Shown: positions 8,842 through 18,370, counted from the first letter of the stretch. The stretch is 64,000 nucleotides of DNA from Corynebacterium timonense (GCF_900105305.1 NZ_LT629765.1:1364001-1428000); one strand, 5' to 3'. Translations and numbers: made by a program. The notes: generated by a model not told the origin, from the letters alone.

Positions 8842-9740
8842 GGCGTCAACGCTGCCTCGATCTCCGCGGCCGGAGCCTCGGGCAACCCCGCGTAATCGGC
8901 CCCAACGAGGCAATACTCGTTGCCCGGCACCATCGGCTTGAGGTAGGGGTAGATCGCCGGCATGTCGGGGTGGGCGCGGGTGAACTCCGTTTCCACGCCG
9001 CGCGCCCACCGTCCCGAGAACGCCCGGGAGACCACGCTGCGTCCTCCCGCGCGCAGCAGGGCGCGGTTGCGTTCGCTCGTCCCAGCCTCCTCCGCGAGCA
9101 GGAAGGCGCTGCCGCAGGCGACAGAGCAGGCGCCGGCACGCAGTAGCGTGCCGACATCCCCGCTGCCGCGCGCCCCGCCCGCCGCGATGAGCGGCAGGGC
9201 CACCGACCGGCGCACGGCGGCGAGCAGTTCCCTGAGCGCGCGCCCATCTGGCTGCGCGTTCTGGTCCCACGTGCCGCGGTGGCCGCCGGCGAGCGGCCCC
9301 TGCACAATGAGCCCGTCGGCGCCGCGGGCCGCGGCCTCGCGCGCCTCGGCCTCGTTCGTCACCGTCACCCACGCCTGCGATCCTGCGGCGTGCAGCCTGT
9401 CGATCTCAGCGGCGGTGAAGCAGCCGAAGGTGCACGAGACGAGCTGCGGCGCCGCCTCCAGCACCACCTCGAACTTTTCGAAGAAACCGCTGGTCACGTC
9501 GGCGTGCGGGACGGGTGCCCCGAGATCGCGGGCGACGCGTTCGACGGCGGCGCGTGCCGGCTCGGGCTGCGGGTAAAACAGGTTCGCCCCGAAGGGCGCC
9601 TGCGCCTCGCCGAGCTGCTCTCGGGCGCTGTCTACCGAGCATGTGCCGAGGGCGAGAACACCGAAACGAACGGCGTTGACGAGCTCGGGGGTGCTCGGGC
9701 CGCCCGCCATCGGCGCCGCGACAACAGGAGGAAGGTTCAC
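8838..9740 (-). CDS. Nitronate monooxygenase (2-nitropropane dioxygenase family)
   Basis: About 300 residues of the FMN-dependent NMO/NPD TIM-barrel family, which oxidises alkyl nitronates. Seen are VAAPMAGGPSTPELV at the N-terminus, VTNEAEAREAAARGADGLIVQG, and the FMN-phosphate motif LIAAGGARGSGDVGTLLRAGA. Two GTG starts are possible: 9746 or 9740. The GTG at 9740 lies 7 bases after the minus-strand -10 TACGGT (9753-9748), which fits a leaderless mRNA, so it is preferred. It is inserted between two pth paralogues on the opposite strand. Confidence 0.85.
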   Translation of the reverse strand: MNLPPVVAAPMAGGPSTPELVNAVRFGVLALGTCSVDSAREQLGEAQAPFGANLFYPQPEPARAAVERVARDLGAPVPHADVTSGFFEKFEVVLEAAPQLVSCTFGCFTAAEIDRLHAAGSQAWVTVTNEAEAREAAARGADGLIVQGPLAGGHRGTWDQNAQPDGRALRELLAAVRRSVALPLIAAGGARGSGDVGTLLRAGACSVACGSAFLLAEEAGTSERNRALLRAGGRSVVSRAFSGRWARGVETEFTRAHPDMPAIYPYLKPMVPGNEYCLVGADYAGLPEAPAAEIEAALTP

Positions 9741-9746
9741 ATCCAC

Positions 9747-9753
9747 TACCGTA
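9747..9753. promoter_or_regulatory. Shared bidirectional -10 element (TACCGTA) of pth2 and the nitronate monooxygenase gene
   Basis: Plus strand TACCGT (9747-9752) is 8 bases before the pth2 GTG. Minus strand TACGGT (9753-9748) is 7 bases before the NMO GTG at 9740. One 7-base sequence thus serves both directions. Neither gene has room for a separate 5' leader. Confidence 0.5.
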
Positions 9754-9760
9754 GAGGAAC

Positions 9761-10354
9761 GTGAGATTTTTGACGCGCTTGTTCCGCCCCACCCCCGCCG
9801 TGCCGGGGGCCGACTGGCTCGTCGTAGGCCTGGGAAACCCGGGCGCGAGGTACGCGGCCACGCGCCACAACGTCGGCTACATGGCGCTTGACCGGCTCAT
9901 CGAGGAGCACGGCCGGTCCCTCGACCCCGTCCCCGGCGTCCCCGTTCGCGTCGCCGTCGATGAGGGGGTGGCCTACGCCCGCCCGACGACCTACATGAAC
10001 GAATCCGGGCGCGCCGTCGGTCCGCTCGCCCAACGCCTCGGGGTCCCCGCCGAGCGCGTCGTCGTCCTCCACGACGAGCTCGACCTGCCGCCCGGCACCG
10101 TCCGCTTGCGCCGTGGGGGGAGCGAGAACGGGCACAACGGGCTGAAATCTCTCAGCGAACACCTAGGCACCCGCGACTACATCCGCGTGCGCATCGGCAT
10201 CGGGCGCCCGCCATCGGGCACGCCCGTGCCAGAGTGGGTGCTCTCGCCCGTCGAGGGCGACCTCACGCCCCACGTCGACACCGCGGCGGAGGCCGCGCGG
10301 ATCGTCGTCGACGAGGGGCTCGCGAAAGCCCAAAACGTCATCCACGCCCGGTAG
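9761..10354 (+). CDS. pth: Peptidyl-tRNA hydrolase paralogue 2, complete active site
   Basis: 197 residues. The full catalytic set of Pth is visible: GLGNPGARYAATRHNVGY (Asn and His), TTYMNESG (Asn), LHDELDLPPG (Asp) and ENGHNGLKS (Asn). A short N-terminal extension (MRFLTRLFRPTPAVPGA) distinguishes it from the first copy. It hydrolyses peptidyl-tRNA in the cytosol and, having an intact site, is probably the main cellular activity. The GTG start lies directly after a -10 box shared with the divergent nitronate monooxygenase gene. Confidence 0.95.
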   Translation: MRFLTRLFRPTPAVPGADWLVVGLGNPGARYAATRHNVGYMALDRLIEEHGRSLDPVPGVPVRVAVDEGVAYARPTTYMNESGRAVGPLAQRLGVPAERVVVLHDELDLPPGTVRLRRGGSENGHNGLKSLSEHLGTRDYIRVRIGIGRPPSGTPVPEWVLSPVEGDLTPHVDTAAEAARIVVDEGLAKAQNVIHAR

Positions 10355-10383
10355 CGCGATTCATGTTCCGGCCCGCTCCGGGC

Positions 10384-10389
10384 TAGGCT
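10384..10389 (+). promoter_or_regulatory. -10 box of prfC
   Basis: TAGGCT, 9 bases before the prfC ATG, suggesting a leaderless or nearly leaderless transcript. Confidence 0.45.
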
Positions 10390-10398
10390 TAACAGCCT

Positions 10399-12033
10399 AT
10401 GAGTACCGTTTCCGAGGCCGCGCGCCGCCGCACCTTCGCCGTCATCGCCCACCCCGACGCCGGTAAGTCCACGCTGACCGAGGCGCTGGCGCTGCACGCC
10501 CACGTGATCTCCGAGGCGGGCGCCGTCCACGGCAAGGGAAACCGCAAATCCACCGTCTCGGACTGGATGGAGATGGAAAAGGACCGCGGCATTTCCATCG
10601 CCTCCTCGGCGCTGCAGTTCGAGTACCTTCCCGAGGGCTCCGACGCCACCGAGCCCTACGTGATCAACCTCGTGGACACGCCCGGCCACGCCGACTTCTC
10701 CGAGGACACCTACCGCGTGCTCTCGGCAGTCGACGCCGCCGTCATGCTCATCGACGCCGCGAAGGGCCTCGAGCCGCAGACGCTCAAGCTTTTCCGCGTG
10801 TGCAAGGCGCGTGGGCTGCCGATCGTCACCGTCATCAACAAATGGGACAGGGTCGGGCGCGAGCCGCTCGAGCTTGTCGACGAAATCGTCACCGAAATCG
10901 ACCTGCAGCCCACGCCCCTGTACTGGCCCGTCGGCGAGGCCGGGGACTTCCGGGGCCTCGCCCACATCAACGCCGACGGCGAAGCGGACCGCTACATCCA
11001 CTTCATCCGCACCGCGGGCGGCTCGACCATCGCCCCGGAGGAGCACTTCACCCCGGCCGAGGCGCTCGATCGCGAGAACCGCGCCTGGGAGACGGCCGTG
11101 GAGGAAGCCGAGCTACTTGCCGCCGACGGGGCCGTGCACAACCAGGAGCTTTTCGAACAGTGCGTGACCTCCCCGATCATCTTCGCCTCGGCGATGCTCA
11201 ACTTCGGGGTGCACCAGATCCTAGACACCTTGTGTGCCATCGCCCCCGCCCCGGCGGGCAAGGACTCGGATGAGGCGGCCGTTGAGGCGTCGACAAGCGC
11301 GATGGATGCCCGCCGCGAGCTCGGCGACGACTTTTCGGGCGTCGTGTTCAAGGTGCAGGCCGGCATGGACAAAAACCACCGCGACACCCTGGCGTTCATG
11401 CGCGTCGTCTCCGGCGAGTTCGACCGCGGGATGCAGGTCACGCACGCCCAGTCCGGCCGGGGTTTTTCCACGAAGTACGCCCTGACCGTGTTCGGACGCA
11501 CCCGCGACACCGTGGAGACCGCGTACCCCGGCGACATCATCGGCCTCGTCAACGCAGGCGCCCTCGCGCCCGGCGACACGATCTACGCGGGGCGCAAGGT
11601 GCAGTACCCGCCCATGCCCCAATTCGCCCCCGAGCATTTCCGCACGCTGCGGGCGAAATCTCTGGGCAAGTACAAGCAGTTCCGCAAGGCGCTCGACCAG
11701 CTCGACGCAGAGGGCGTTGTCCAGATCTTGCGCAACGACCTGCGCGGCGACGCCGCCCCCGTCATGGCCGCCGTCGGACCCATGCAGTTCGAGGTCATGC
11801 AGGCGCGCATGGACAACGAGTACAACGTGGAGACCGTCACCGAGCCCGTGCCCTACTCCGTGGCGCGGCGCACCGACGCGGAATCCGCCCCCGAACTGGG
11901 CAGGCAGCGCGGGGTGGAGATTTTTACCCGCTCCGATGGGGAGCTCATCGCGCTGTTCGGCGACAAGTGGAAACTCGCGTTCATCGAGAAGGAGCTGCCG
12001 CACCTGACCACGGAGCCGCTCGTCGCCGACTAG
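10399..12033 (+). CDS. prfC: Peptide chain release factor 3
   Basis: 544 residues, normal for RF3. This translational GTPase recycles RF1/RF2 after termination. The G-domain motifs are [13 protein letters not shown] (G1, from residue 17), [15 protein letters not shown] (G2), [14 protein letters not shown] (G3, near 94) and NKWDR (G4, near 147). The RF3-specific AGDFRG and [15 protein letters not shown] segments separate it from EF-G. Its stop overlaps the stop of the convergent ino1 gene in CTAG. Confidence 0.97.
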   Translation: MSTVSEAARRRTFAVIAHPDAGKSTLTEALALHAHVISEAGAVHGKGNRKSTVSDWMEMEKDRGISIASSALQFEYLPEGSDATEPYVINLVDTPGHADFSEDTYRVLSAVDAAVMLIDAAKGLEPQTLKLFRVCKARGLPIVTVINKWDRVGREPLELVDEIVTEIDLQPTPLYWPVGEAGDFRGLAHINADGEADRYIHFIRTAGGSTIAPEEHFTPAEALDRENRAWETAVEEAELLAADGAVHNQELFEQCVTSPIIFASAMLNFGVHQILDTLCAIAPAPAGKDSDEAAVEASTSAMDARRELGDDFSGVVFKVQAGMDKNHRDTLAFMRVVSGEFDRGMQVTHAQSGRGFSTKYALTVFGRTRDTVETAYPGDIIGLVNAGALAPGDTIYAGRKVQYPPMPQFAPEHFRTLRAKSLGKYKQFRKALDQLDAEGVVQILRNDLRGDAAPVMAAVGPMQFEVMQARMDNEYNVETVTEPVPYSVARRTDAESAPELGRQRGVEIFTRSDGELIALFGDKWKLAFIEKELPHLTTEPLVAD

Positions 12034-13124
12034 CCTTCGTCGGCGATGAAGGCCTCCAGCTCCGCGCGGGCGTGCTCGTCGCCCAGCTGCACCGGCGGGG
12101 ACTTCATCAGGTAGGACGACGCCGCCTCGACCGGGCCGGCCAGCCCGCGGTCGAGCGCGATCTTGGCCACGCGAATCGCGTCGATGATCACACCCGCCGA
12201 GTTCGGGGAATCCCACACCTCGAGCTTGTACTCGAGGTTGAGCGGGACATCGCCGAAGGCGGTTCCCTCGAGGCGGACGTAGGCCCATTTGCGGTCGTCG
12301 AGCCACTCGACGTAGTCCGAGGGGCCGATATGCACGTTGCGGTCCTCCACCTTGCCGGCGATCGGGCTCTCGGCGAGGTTCGAGGTCACGGCCTGGGTCT
12401 TGGAAATCTTCTTGGACTCGAGCCGGGTGCGCTCCAGCATGTTTTTAAAGTCCATGTTGCCGCCCACGTTGAGCTGCATCGTGCGCTCGAGGCGCACGCC
12501 CCGGTCCTCGAAAAGCTTGGCCAGCACGCGGTGGGTGATGGTAGCGCCGACCTGGCTTTTGATGTCGTCGCCGATGATCGGCAGCCCGGCGTCGGTGAAC
12601 TTCTGTGCCCACTGCGGGTCGGAAGCGATGAATACCGGGAGCGCGTTGACGAAGGCGCAACCGGCGTCGATGGCGGCCTGGGCGTAGTACTTATCTGCTT
12701 CCTCGGATCCGACCGGGAGGTACGAGACGAGGACGTCTACCCGGGCGTCCCGCAGCGCTTGGGCCACGTCGACGGGTGCAGCGTCGGATTCCGTGATGGT
12801 GGACAGGTAGTACTCGCCGAGCCCGTCATAGGTTGGGCCGCGCTGCACCTCGACGCCGAGGTGGGGCACGTCGCAGATTGTGATGGTGCAGTTCATGCCG
12901 GACTCGGTGGCCTCGGCCAGATCCTTGCCCACCTTCTCGGCGTCGACGTCGAAGGCGGCGACGAACTCGACGTCGCCGACGTGGTAGTCGCCCAGCTGGA
13001 CGTGCATCAGCCCCGGCACCTTCTCCCCTGCCGGGGTGTTCTTGTAATACTCCACGCCCTGGATGAGGGAGGTCGCGCAGTTGCCGACACCCGCAATGGC
13101 GACCCTAATCGTACTGCTGCCCAT
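12030..13124 (-). CDS. ino1: L-myo-inositol-1-phosphate (inositol-3-phosphate) synthase
   Basis: 364 residues, the short actinobacterial form. It isomerises glucose 6-phosphate to inositol 3-phosphate for phosphatidylinositol mannosides, lipoarabinomannan and mycothiol. The N-terminal [20 protein letters not shown] is the NAD-binding motif; [15 protein letters not shown] and [11 protein letters not shown] are conserved active-site segments. AAAGGAGCAGCGGGAAC before the ATG is a strong ribosome-binding site. The 205 bases upstream carry a near-perfect palindrome (13231-13250) that may be an operator. Confidence 0.97.
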   Translation of the reverse strand: MGSSTIRVAIAGVGNCATSLIQGVEYYKNTPAGEKVPGLMHVQLGDYHVGDVEFVAAFDVDAEKVGKDLAEATESGMNCTITICDVPHLGVEVQRGPTYDGLGEYYLSTITESDAAPVDVAQALRDARVDVLVSYLPVGSEEADKYYAQAAIDAGCAFVNALPVFIASDPQWAQKFTDAGLPIIGDDIKSQVGATITHRVLAKLFEDRGVRLERTMQLNVGGNMDFKNMLERTRLESKKISKTQAVTSNLAESPIAGKVEDRNVHIGPSDYVEWLDDRKWAYVRLEGTAFGDVPLNLEYKLEVWDSPNSAGVIIDAIRVAKIALDRGLAGPVEAASSYLMKSPPVQLGDEHARAELEAFIADEG

Positions 13125-13230
13125 GTTCCCGCTGCTCCTTTACGCGTGCTTCAGGTTGATGCGCCGGGCGAATGAGAACCCGGTCACACACACTGTGGCA
13201 GCGTGGCGCCAGCAGCGGTAGCGAGCGCCT

Positions 13231-13250
13231 CACCTTGATGCATTAAGGTG
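13231..13250. promoter_or_regulatory. 20-base near-palindrome upstream of ino1
   Basis: CACCTTGATGCATTAAGGTG is symmetrical at 18 of 20 positions (one mismatched pair), centred on TGCA, 107 bases before the ino1 start. This is the size and symmetry of a dimeric repressor or activator site. The inositol-responsive LacI-type regulator IpsA is known to control ino1 in C. glutamicum; whether this is its site is inference. Confidence 0.45.
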
Positions 13251-13329
13251 CCGCGGAAAAAATACCGCCGTGCTGCAGCAATCACAGATGTGTAATCTTG
13301 GTCACACATAGCGCGGCCCGCGCCACCGC

Positions 13330-14199
13330 CTACGCGGCGAGGAACTCCTGCCAGGCGCCCCATTCGGCGTCCATCTGGCGCTCGCCAGCGCTAAAGTTCG
13401 CCCGGAGCTTCACCACGTTGCGCTCCGTGGAGTTCACCTGCATGTCGTCCGGGAAAAACAGCTGGGCTCGGCCCTCTTTCTCGAGCTCGAGCAGCCTCTG
13501 CTTCGAGGCGTTGTAGCGGCCGGGGCGGTCAATGATCGCCTGCGCGACGGCCGGGGTGTTGCGGAAAACGCGGCGCACCACGTTCTGCCGGTTCACCTGG
13601 GGGCGCACGTAGCCGCGCGGCTTCGTGGCCACGAAGAGGAACTTCTCGTAGCCCGCGTCCTCCGCCTCCGCGATGGAGATGCCGCCGGAGGCGCCGAGCG
13701 CCCCGTCGACGTAGGGCACGCCCCCGATGTAGCGCTTCGGCATGATGAGCGGCAGCGTCGACGAGGCGCGCACGAAGGAGTTCATGTCGCTGCGCTCGCG
13801 GATATCCTCCCGCGTGAAGTGGACGGACTCGCCGGTGTCGGCGCGGGTCGCCGAGATGGTCATCTGCGCCGGGTTGGCCTCGAAGGCGTCGTAGTCGAAG
13901 GGGAGGTCACCGTCGGCGGAGCGCTCGTAGATGTACTCGGCGTTGAAGTAGCCGTTGCCGCGCAGCAGCGAGGAGACCCCGCCGAAGCTGGGGTTGTTGG
14001 CGAAGTCGACGAAGCTCTCCCTCGCGCGGCGCAGGTCCCGCGAGAGATAGTTCACCGTGTGGGTCGCCCCCGCGGAGACTCCCCCGACCCACCCGAACTG
14101 AACGTCTTCTTCGATGAGCTTGACGACGCACGGCGACGTGTAGGAGTTACGCATCCCGCCGCCCTCAAATATCAGTGCTGTGTCACGGGCATCAATCAT
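13330..14199 (-). CDS. Patatin-like phospholipase family protein
   Basis: 289 residues. The three patatin blocks are present: the oxyanion glycine-rich loop FEGGGMRNS (residues 11-19), the nucleophile elbow GVSAG (40-44, Ser42) and the catalytic Asp in DGALG (near 163). No signal peptide or membrane span is seen, so it is probably cytosolic. It resembles the YjjU/RssA-type patatins, whose lipid substrates are mostly unknown. TACTAT 8 bases before the ATG suggests a leaderless mRNA. Confidence 0.9.
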   Translation of the reverse strand: MIDARDTALIFEGGGMRNSYTSPCVVKLIEEDVQFGWVGGVSAGATHTVNYLSRDLRRARESFVDFANNPSFGGVSSLLRGNGYFNAEYIYERSADGDLPFDYDAFEANPAQMTISATRADTGESVHFTREDIRERSDMNSFVRASSTLPLIMPKRYIGGVPYVDGALGASGGISIAEAEDAGYEKFLFVATKPRGYVRPQVNRQNVVRRVFRNTPAVAQAIIDRPGRYNASKQRLLELEKEGRAQLFFPDDMQVNSTERNVVKLRANFSAGERQMDAEWGAWQEFLAA

Positions 14200-14207
14200 G
14201 GTGCCCC

Positions 14208-14213
14208 ATAGTA
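14208..14213 (-). promoter_or_regulatory. -10 box of the patatin gene
   Basis: Minus-strand TACTAT, 8 bases before the ATG at 14199; no ribosome-binding site lies between them. Confidence 0.5.
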
Positions 14214-14262
14214 CCTACGCAGCATCGATCGGGCTGGCGCCCGAGGGCGTTCCCGCCCCGCC

Positions 14263-15150
14263 CTACGGCGTCAGAGCCCCTCCGGTCACCGGCAGCGTCG
14301 CACCGGACACGTACGAGGCGTCCTCCGAGGCGAGGTAGACGTACGCGCCGGCGAGCTCCGCGGGCTGGCCCGCCCGGCCGGTCTCGGACCCGTGCCCGAA
14401 CTTCTGGAGCTTCTCCGGCGGCTGCCCGTGGCTGGGCTGGATCACCGTCCAGATCGGTCCCGGCGCGACGGCGTTGACGCGAATCCCCCGCGAGGACAGC
14501 AGCGCCATGGACAGTCCCTTGGCAAAGTTGTTCATCGCGGCCTTGGTCATGGCGTAATCCAACAGGGTCTCGGAGGGGTCGTACGCCTGAATCGAGGAGG
14601 TGAAGATGATCGACGAGCCCGCAGGCAGGTGCTTGACCGCCTCCTTTGTCACGCGGAACGAGGAGTAGAGGTTGGACTTCATCGTTGCGTCGAAGTCCTC
14701 GTCGGTGATCTCGAGGATGTCCTCGTGGTAGATCTGCCGCGAGGCGTTGTTGACCAGAATGTCGAGCCCGCCGAGCTTGTCGACGGCCGTCGTGACCGTC
14801 TCCACACACGTGTTCGCGTCGCACAGGTCCCCCGGGATGGCGACGGCGGTGCGCCCGGCCTCCTCAATGGCCGCGATCACTCGGTCGGCGTCCTGCTGCT
14901 CCTCCGGCAGGTAGGCAATGGCCACGTCCGCGCCCTCGCGGGCGTAGGCCACGGCCACGGCGGCACCGATGCCGGAGTCGCCGCCGGTGATGAGCGCTTT
15001 GCGCCCGGCCAGCTTGCCGCTGCCCGTGTAGGAGTCGAGCCCGATGTCGGGCACGGGGTCCGCCTCCGTCTCCACGCCCGGGTGGTTCTGGGACTGGTCC
15101 GGCGGGGAGACGCGTGCGTACTTGTCGCGTGGGTCAACCAGGTTCGTCAT
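14263..15150 (-). CDS. SDR family NAD(P)-dependent oxidoreductase (YhdF/YdaD-like)
   Basis: 295 residues. An N-terminal extension of about 45 residues (MTNLVDPRDKYARVSPPDQS...) precedes the Rossmann motif TGGDSGIGAAVA (55-66). NNAS and the catalytic YAMTK (Tyr near 198, Lys near 202) are present, and the C-terminus ends in SYVSGATLPVTGG. The extension with PG(V/S)E and D-rich text matches the general-stress SDR group (GSP39-like) rather than FabG. The substrate is unknown. The ATG is directly preceded by GGAGGATGCC. Confidence 0.88.
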   Translation of the reverse strand: MTNLVDPRDKYARVSPPDQSQNHPGVETEADPVPDIGLDSYTGSGKLAGRKALITGGDSGIGAAVAVAYAREGADVAIAYLPEEQQDADRVIAAIEEAGRTAVAIPGDLCDANTCVETVTTAVDKLGGLDILVNNASRQIYHEDILEITDEDFDATMKSNLYSSFRVTKEAVKHLPAGSSIIFTSSIQAYDPSETLLDYAMTKAAMNNFAKGLSMALLSSRGIRVNAVAPGPIWTVIQPSHGQPPEKLQKFGHGSETGRAGQPAELAGAYVYLASEDASYVSGATLPVTGGALTP

Positions 15151-15194
15151 GGCATCCTCCAATAAGCGTGGACTAATCTGTTGCCCTGCCCACG

Positions 15195-16331
15195 CTACAG
15201 AATTTTGCGGCGGCGGTTCTTCACTTTTTCCGCGATCTCCCCTATCCGGCGCTGTGTCCGCAGCCTGATGCGGAGGGCTGCGTTGGACTTCGGCGGCGCC
15301 TGGATCACGTCCTCGGAGGGGTAGCCGATCTGCAGCTCCTTCACGCGCAGCACCTCCGCGTCGATTTTGACTCCGACCACGAGCACGATGTTCATGATCC
15401 ACACGAGCACCAGCACCATGAGCACGGTGCCGAACGCCCCGTAAGCGCTTTGCACCCCGATTTCGGTGACGTACCAGGAGAAGCCGATCCAGATAATCGC
15501 GCTCACGACGAACGCGAGGAACGCCCCATACGTCACGGGGCGGTACGCGCCGCGCCGCACGTTCGGCGTCACCTGGTACAGCATCGACAGCATGCCCAGC
15601 GACAACAGCGCGACGACCGGGTAGCGCAGCCAGTCCCACACCGGGAGGAACACGCGCACCAAATTCTCAACCTCCTCTTCGAGGCCGAAGGGGCGGGCGA
15701 GCGGCGCCACGACACCGGTGAAAATGGATTCGCGGGCGACGAGACCGACGAGCAACAGCAGCACCCCGAGCGACATGGCGACGGTGACGAGCCACATCGT
15801 CAGCCACGTCATGGCGAACGTCCTGCCCTCCTCACGCCCATAGATGACGTTGGCGTTGCGCGAGAAGGAGCGAACGTAGGCGGACGCGGACAGCAGCGAC
15901 ACCGCGATGGAGATCACCAGGGCGATGGTGCTGTCGGAGGGCGAGCCCACGATCGTCGCTAAGAGTGCCAACGCCTCCGACTGAAGCGCCTCGGGCACGT
16001 AGTTCTTCACGAGGTCGTTCAGCAGAAGCGGAGCCTCCCCGCCGTCGCGGGGCAACAGCAGCAGCACGAGGGAGTAGATGGCAAGGATCATCGGAGCGAT
16101 CGCGAGGACCGTGTAGTACGTCAGGCTCGCCGCCCGGTCGACCATGTCGTCGACCGAAAAGTCCGCGATGACGCGCCGCACGACGAGGTGGAGGCCCGGC
16201 CAGCTCATGCGGTTGCCCCGCCGTGAGAGGGGGTCGGAAAGCTCGGCGCGGGGCGTGACCGCTTCCACGTGCTGCGTGCCGTAGGGCTGCACGAGGTCGG
16301 CGCGGCGCGAGACGGCGTCGGGGCGTTCCAT
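15195..16331 (-). CDS. YihY/virulence factor BrkB family membrane protein
   Basis: 378 residues, with about six transmembrane segments between residues 50 and 330. SLTYYTVLAIAPMILAIYSL and the later ISAIIW-like and FGTVLMVLVLVWIMNIVLVVG segments are typical of the YihY family (formerly annotated as RNase BN). The C-terminal 40 residues are basic and cytosolic. The biochemical role of the family is not established. -10 TAGGGT lies 7 bases before the ATG. Confidence 0.9.
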   Translation of the reverse strand: MERPDAVSRRADLVQPYGTQHVEAVTPRAELSDPLSRRGNRMSWPGLHLVVRRVIADFSVDDMVDRAASLTYYTVLAIAPMILAIYSLVLLLLPRDGGEAPLLLNDLVKNYVPEALQSEALALLATIVGSPSDSTIALVISIAVSLLSASAYVRSFSRNANVIYGREEGRTFAMTWLTMWLVTVAMSLGVLLLLVGLVARESIFTGVVAPLARPFGLEEEVENLVRVFLPVWDWLRYPVVALLSLGMLSMLYQVTPNVRRGAYRPVTYGAFLAFVVSAIIWIGFSWYVTEIGVQSAYGAFGTVLMVLVLVWIMNIVLVVGVKIDAEVLRVKELQIGYPSEDVIQAPPKSNAALRIRLRTQRRIGEIAEKVKNRRRKIL

Positions 16332-16338
16332 GCCCTCT

Positions 16339-16344
16339 ACCCTA
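16339..16344 (-). promoter_or_regulatory. -10 box of the YihY gene
   Basis: Minus-strand TAGGGT, 7 bases before the ATG at 16331; fits a leaderless transcript. Confidence 0.5.
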
Positions 16345-16352
16345 TCGCGGGC

Positions 16353-16715
16353 TTAGCGGGGCGAACGCAGGATGTTCTCGATCTTCTTCCCGCGGGCGAG
16401 CTCGTCGACCACCTTATCCATCCAACGGATCCGCTGCATCAGAGGGTCGGTGATCTCCTCCACGCGCACCCCGCAGACGACGCCGGTGATGAGGGTGGCG
16501 TGCGGGTTGAGCCGCGGCGCGGAGGCGACAAACTCGGCCAGTGTTTCCTCGGACTCGGCCGCGGCGTGCAGGCCGTCCGTTGTGTGCCCGGTGAGCCAGG
16601 TGAGGACGCCGTCAAGCTCCCCCTGGCTCCTGCCCTTCCTCTCGACCTTGGCGAGGTAGTTGGCGTAGATATCGCCGAAGCGATAGCGACCGGCCCGCCC
16701 GAGTGTGTCGTCCAT
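16353..16715 (-). CDS. DUF2200 domain-containing protein
   Basis: 120 residues. The whole length matches the pattern of the DUF2200 family: RYRFGDIYANYLAKVERKGR, LTWLTGHT near the middle, and VRVEEITDPLMQRIRWMDKVVDELARGKK near the C-terminus. The protein is soluble; its role is unknown. It lies between the YihY and DASS genes on the same strand, with TACGGT 8 bases before the ATG as a possible -10 box. Confidence 0.85.
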   Translation of the reverse strand: MDDTLGRAGRYRFGDIYANYLAKVERKGRSQGELDGVLTWLTGHTTDGLHAAAESEETLAEFVASAPRLNPHATLITGVVCGVRVEEITDPLMQRIRWMDKVVDELARGKKIENILRSPR

Positions 16716-16747
16716 GACTAGTTACCGTAGCCGCCTGCGGGGCACGC

Positions 16748-18268
16748 CTACACCAGTCCGATCCAGTTCCAGTAGGTCGCCGACAGCAGCAGGATGAGCA
16801 GGTAGCCCACGATGGTCAGCGGGATGCCCGCCTTGAGGAACTGCTTCGTGCTGAACGCGCCCGTTCCGTAGGCCAGCATGTTCTGCGGCGCGGAGATCGG
16901 CAGCAGGAAGCCGAAGCTGATGACGAACTGCTGGATGATGACAAACCCGAGGCCGCCGTTCGGCAGATCGAGCGTGGCGGCCAGGGCGATGAACACCGGG
17001 ATGAGCGCCGATGCCAGCGAGGTCGCGGAGGCGAAGCCGAGGTGGATGAGGATGTTGAACAGGGACACGATGGCGATCGTGGCCAGGATCGGCATGGCGT
17101 CGAGCCCGAGGAGGCCAAAGGTTTGCTCGGACAGCCAGCCAGCGGCGCCGGTGTTGAGCAGGAAGGAGCCGAGCGAGATGCCCACCGCGAAGACCACGAG
17201 CGTTCCCCAGTTGATGTTCTTTTGGGCGTACTTCCAGTCCATCACCCCCACCCCCGGCAGCAGCATAAGGCCGATGGCGGCGATGGTGATCACGGAGGAG
17301 TCGATCGGGTGCAGGATCCCCTCGGTGGCCCAGAAGAGCAGCAGAATGACGGCGATCGTGGTCAGCCGCTTCTCCGCTCCGGTCATGGAGCCCATTTCTG
17401 AGAGCTGGTCGTTCACCAGCGCGCGCCCGCCCGTGATGGATTCCACCTCGGGTTTGATGGCCGCGCGCATGATGAAAAACAGCGCGATGGACATGAGCAC
17501 CGACCAGGGCGCGGCCCAGATGAACCACTGCCCCCAGGAGACGGTGACGCCCATCTGGTCCTCGATAAATCCGATGGCGACGAGGTTTTGCGCGGCGGCG
17601 GTCTTGATGCCGACGTTCCAGATCGACACGGCTTGGGTCGCGGTGATCACCAGCAGCGCGGAGAGCTTCGAGTTCACGGCGAGCCCGAACGCCGCGACCA
17701 TGCCCAGCAGAATGGGCACGACGGCGCCGGCGCGGGCGGTGGCGGAGGGGACGAAGAAGGCGAGGATGATCGAGATGACGATCGCCCCGACGACGATGCG
17801 GGAGACTTTCTCGCCCGCGATCTTGAGCACGTAGAGCGCGATGCGGCGGTGCAGTCCGGTGGCCTGCATGGCCGTCGCCAGCGCCAGCGCCGCCGCGACG
17901 AGCGCGACTGCGGAGGTGGAGAACCCGTTGAGCGCGATCTTCAGGGCGTCGCCTGTGCCGAAGAGCTCGCCGGGGTTGTCCGGGTCCGGCGACAGGCCCA
18001 CGAGCAGCGAGATCAGCCCGATGATAAGCACCGAGCTGACGGGGTAGCTGACGGCTTCGGAGACCCACATGATGACGGCGAAGGCCAGCATGCCGAGGGC
18101 AATCTGCCCCTGCCAGCCGATGGTCTCCATCGGCAGCAGCAAGACGGCGATCAGTGCGACGAAGGCGAGAGCGAAGGCGACGGGTTTGGTGCGTGTGCGG
18201 GTCGGCCCCTTTTCAGTTTTTTCTACGGGCGGCGCGGGGGCGGTGGGCTGGTCTGTTACTGAACTCAC
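16748..18268 (-). CDS. DASS family sodium-coupled anion (dicarboxylate/sulfate) symporter
   Basis: 506 residues and 11-13 hydrophobic segments of the SLC13/DASS family, which imports C4-dicarboxylates, citrate or sulfate with sodium. PMETIGWQGQIALGMLAFAVIMWVSEAVSYPVSS at the N-terminus and FVIIQQFVISFGFLLPISAPQNMLAYGTGAF near the C-terminus are characteristic; the latter includes the conserved SNT/SAP-type substrate loop. An upstream ATG at 18289 would place AAAGGAGGACC inside the gene, so the GTG at 18268, 7 bases after GGAGGA, is the better start. The substrate is not determined. Confidence 0.88.
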   Translation of the reverse strand: MSSVTDQPTAPAPPVEKTEKGPTRTRTKPVAFALAFVALIAVLLLPMETIGWQGQIALGMLAFAVIMWVSEAVSYPVSSVLIIGLISLLVGLSPDPDNPGELFGTGDALKIALNGFSTSAVALVAAALALATAMQATGLHRRIALYVLKIAGEKVSRIVVGAIVISIILAFFVPSATARAGAVVPILLGMVAAFGLAVNSKLSALLVITATQAVSIWNVGIKTAAAQNLVAIGFIEDQMGVTVSWGQWFIWAAPWSVLMSIALFFIMRAAIKPEVESITGGRALVNDQLSEMGSMTGAEKRLTTIAVILLLFWATEGILHPIDSSVITIAAIGLMLLPGVGVMDWKYAQKNINWGTLVVFAVGISLGSFLLNTGAAGWLSEQTFGLLGLDAMPILATIAIVSLFNILIHLGFASATSLASALIPVFIALAATLDLPNGGLGFVIIQQFVISFGFLLPISAPQNMLAYGTGAFSTKQFLKAGIPLTIVGYLLILLLSATYWNWIGLV

Positions 18269-18370
18269 AGCAAGGTCCTCCTTTATCATTGGCCACACTT
18301 AAAAGTTTAATAACCTTTATCTAAACCGGGGCATGATAATGGTCACGTCCGCGCGCCCCGTGGACGGGGA

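Noticed and set aside
13289-13306. GlxR-like site TGTGT-N8-TCACA upstream of ino1
   Set aside because: The GlxR consensus has a six-base spacer and TGTGA left arm; here the spacer is eight bases and the arm is imperfect.
15151-15639. Upstream extension of the SDR frame
   Set aside because: It overlaps the YihY gene in another frame; the ATG at 15150 has GGAGGA directly before it.
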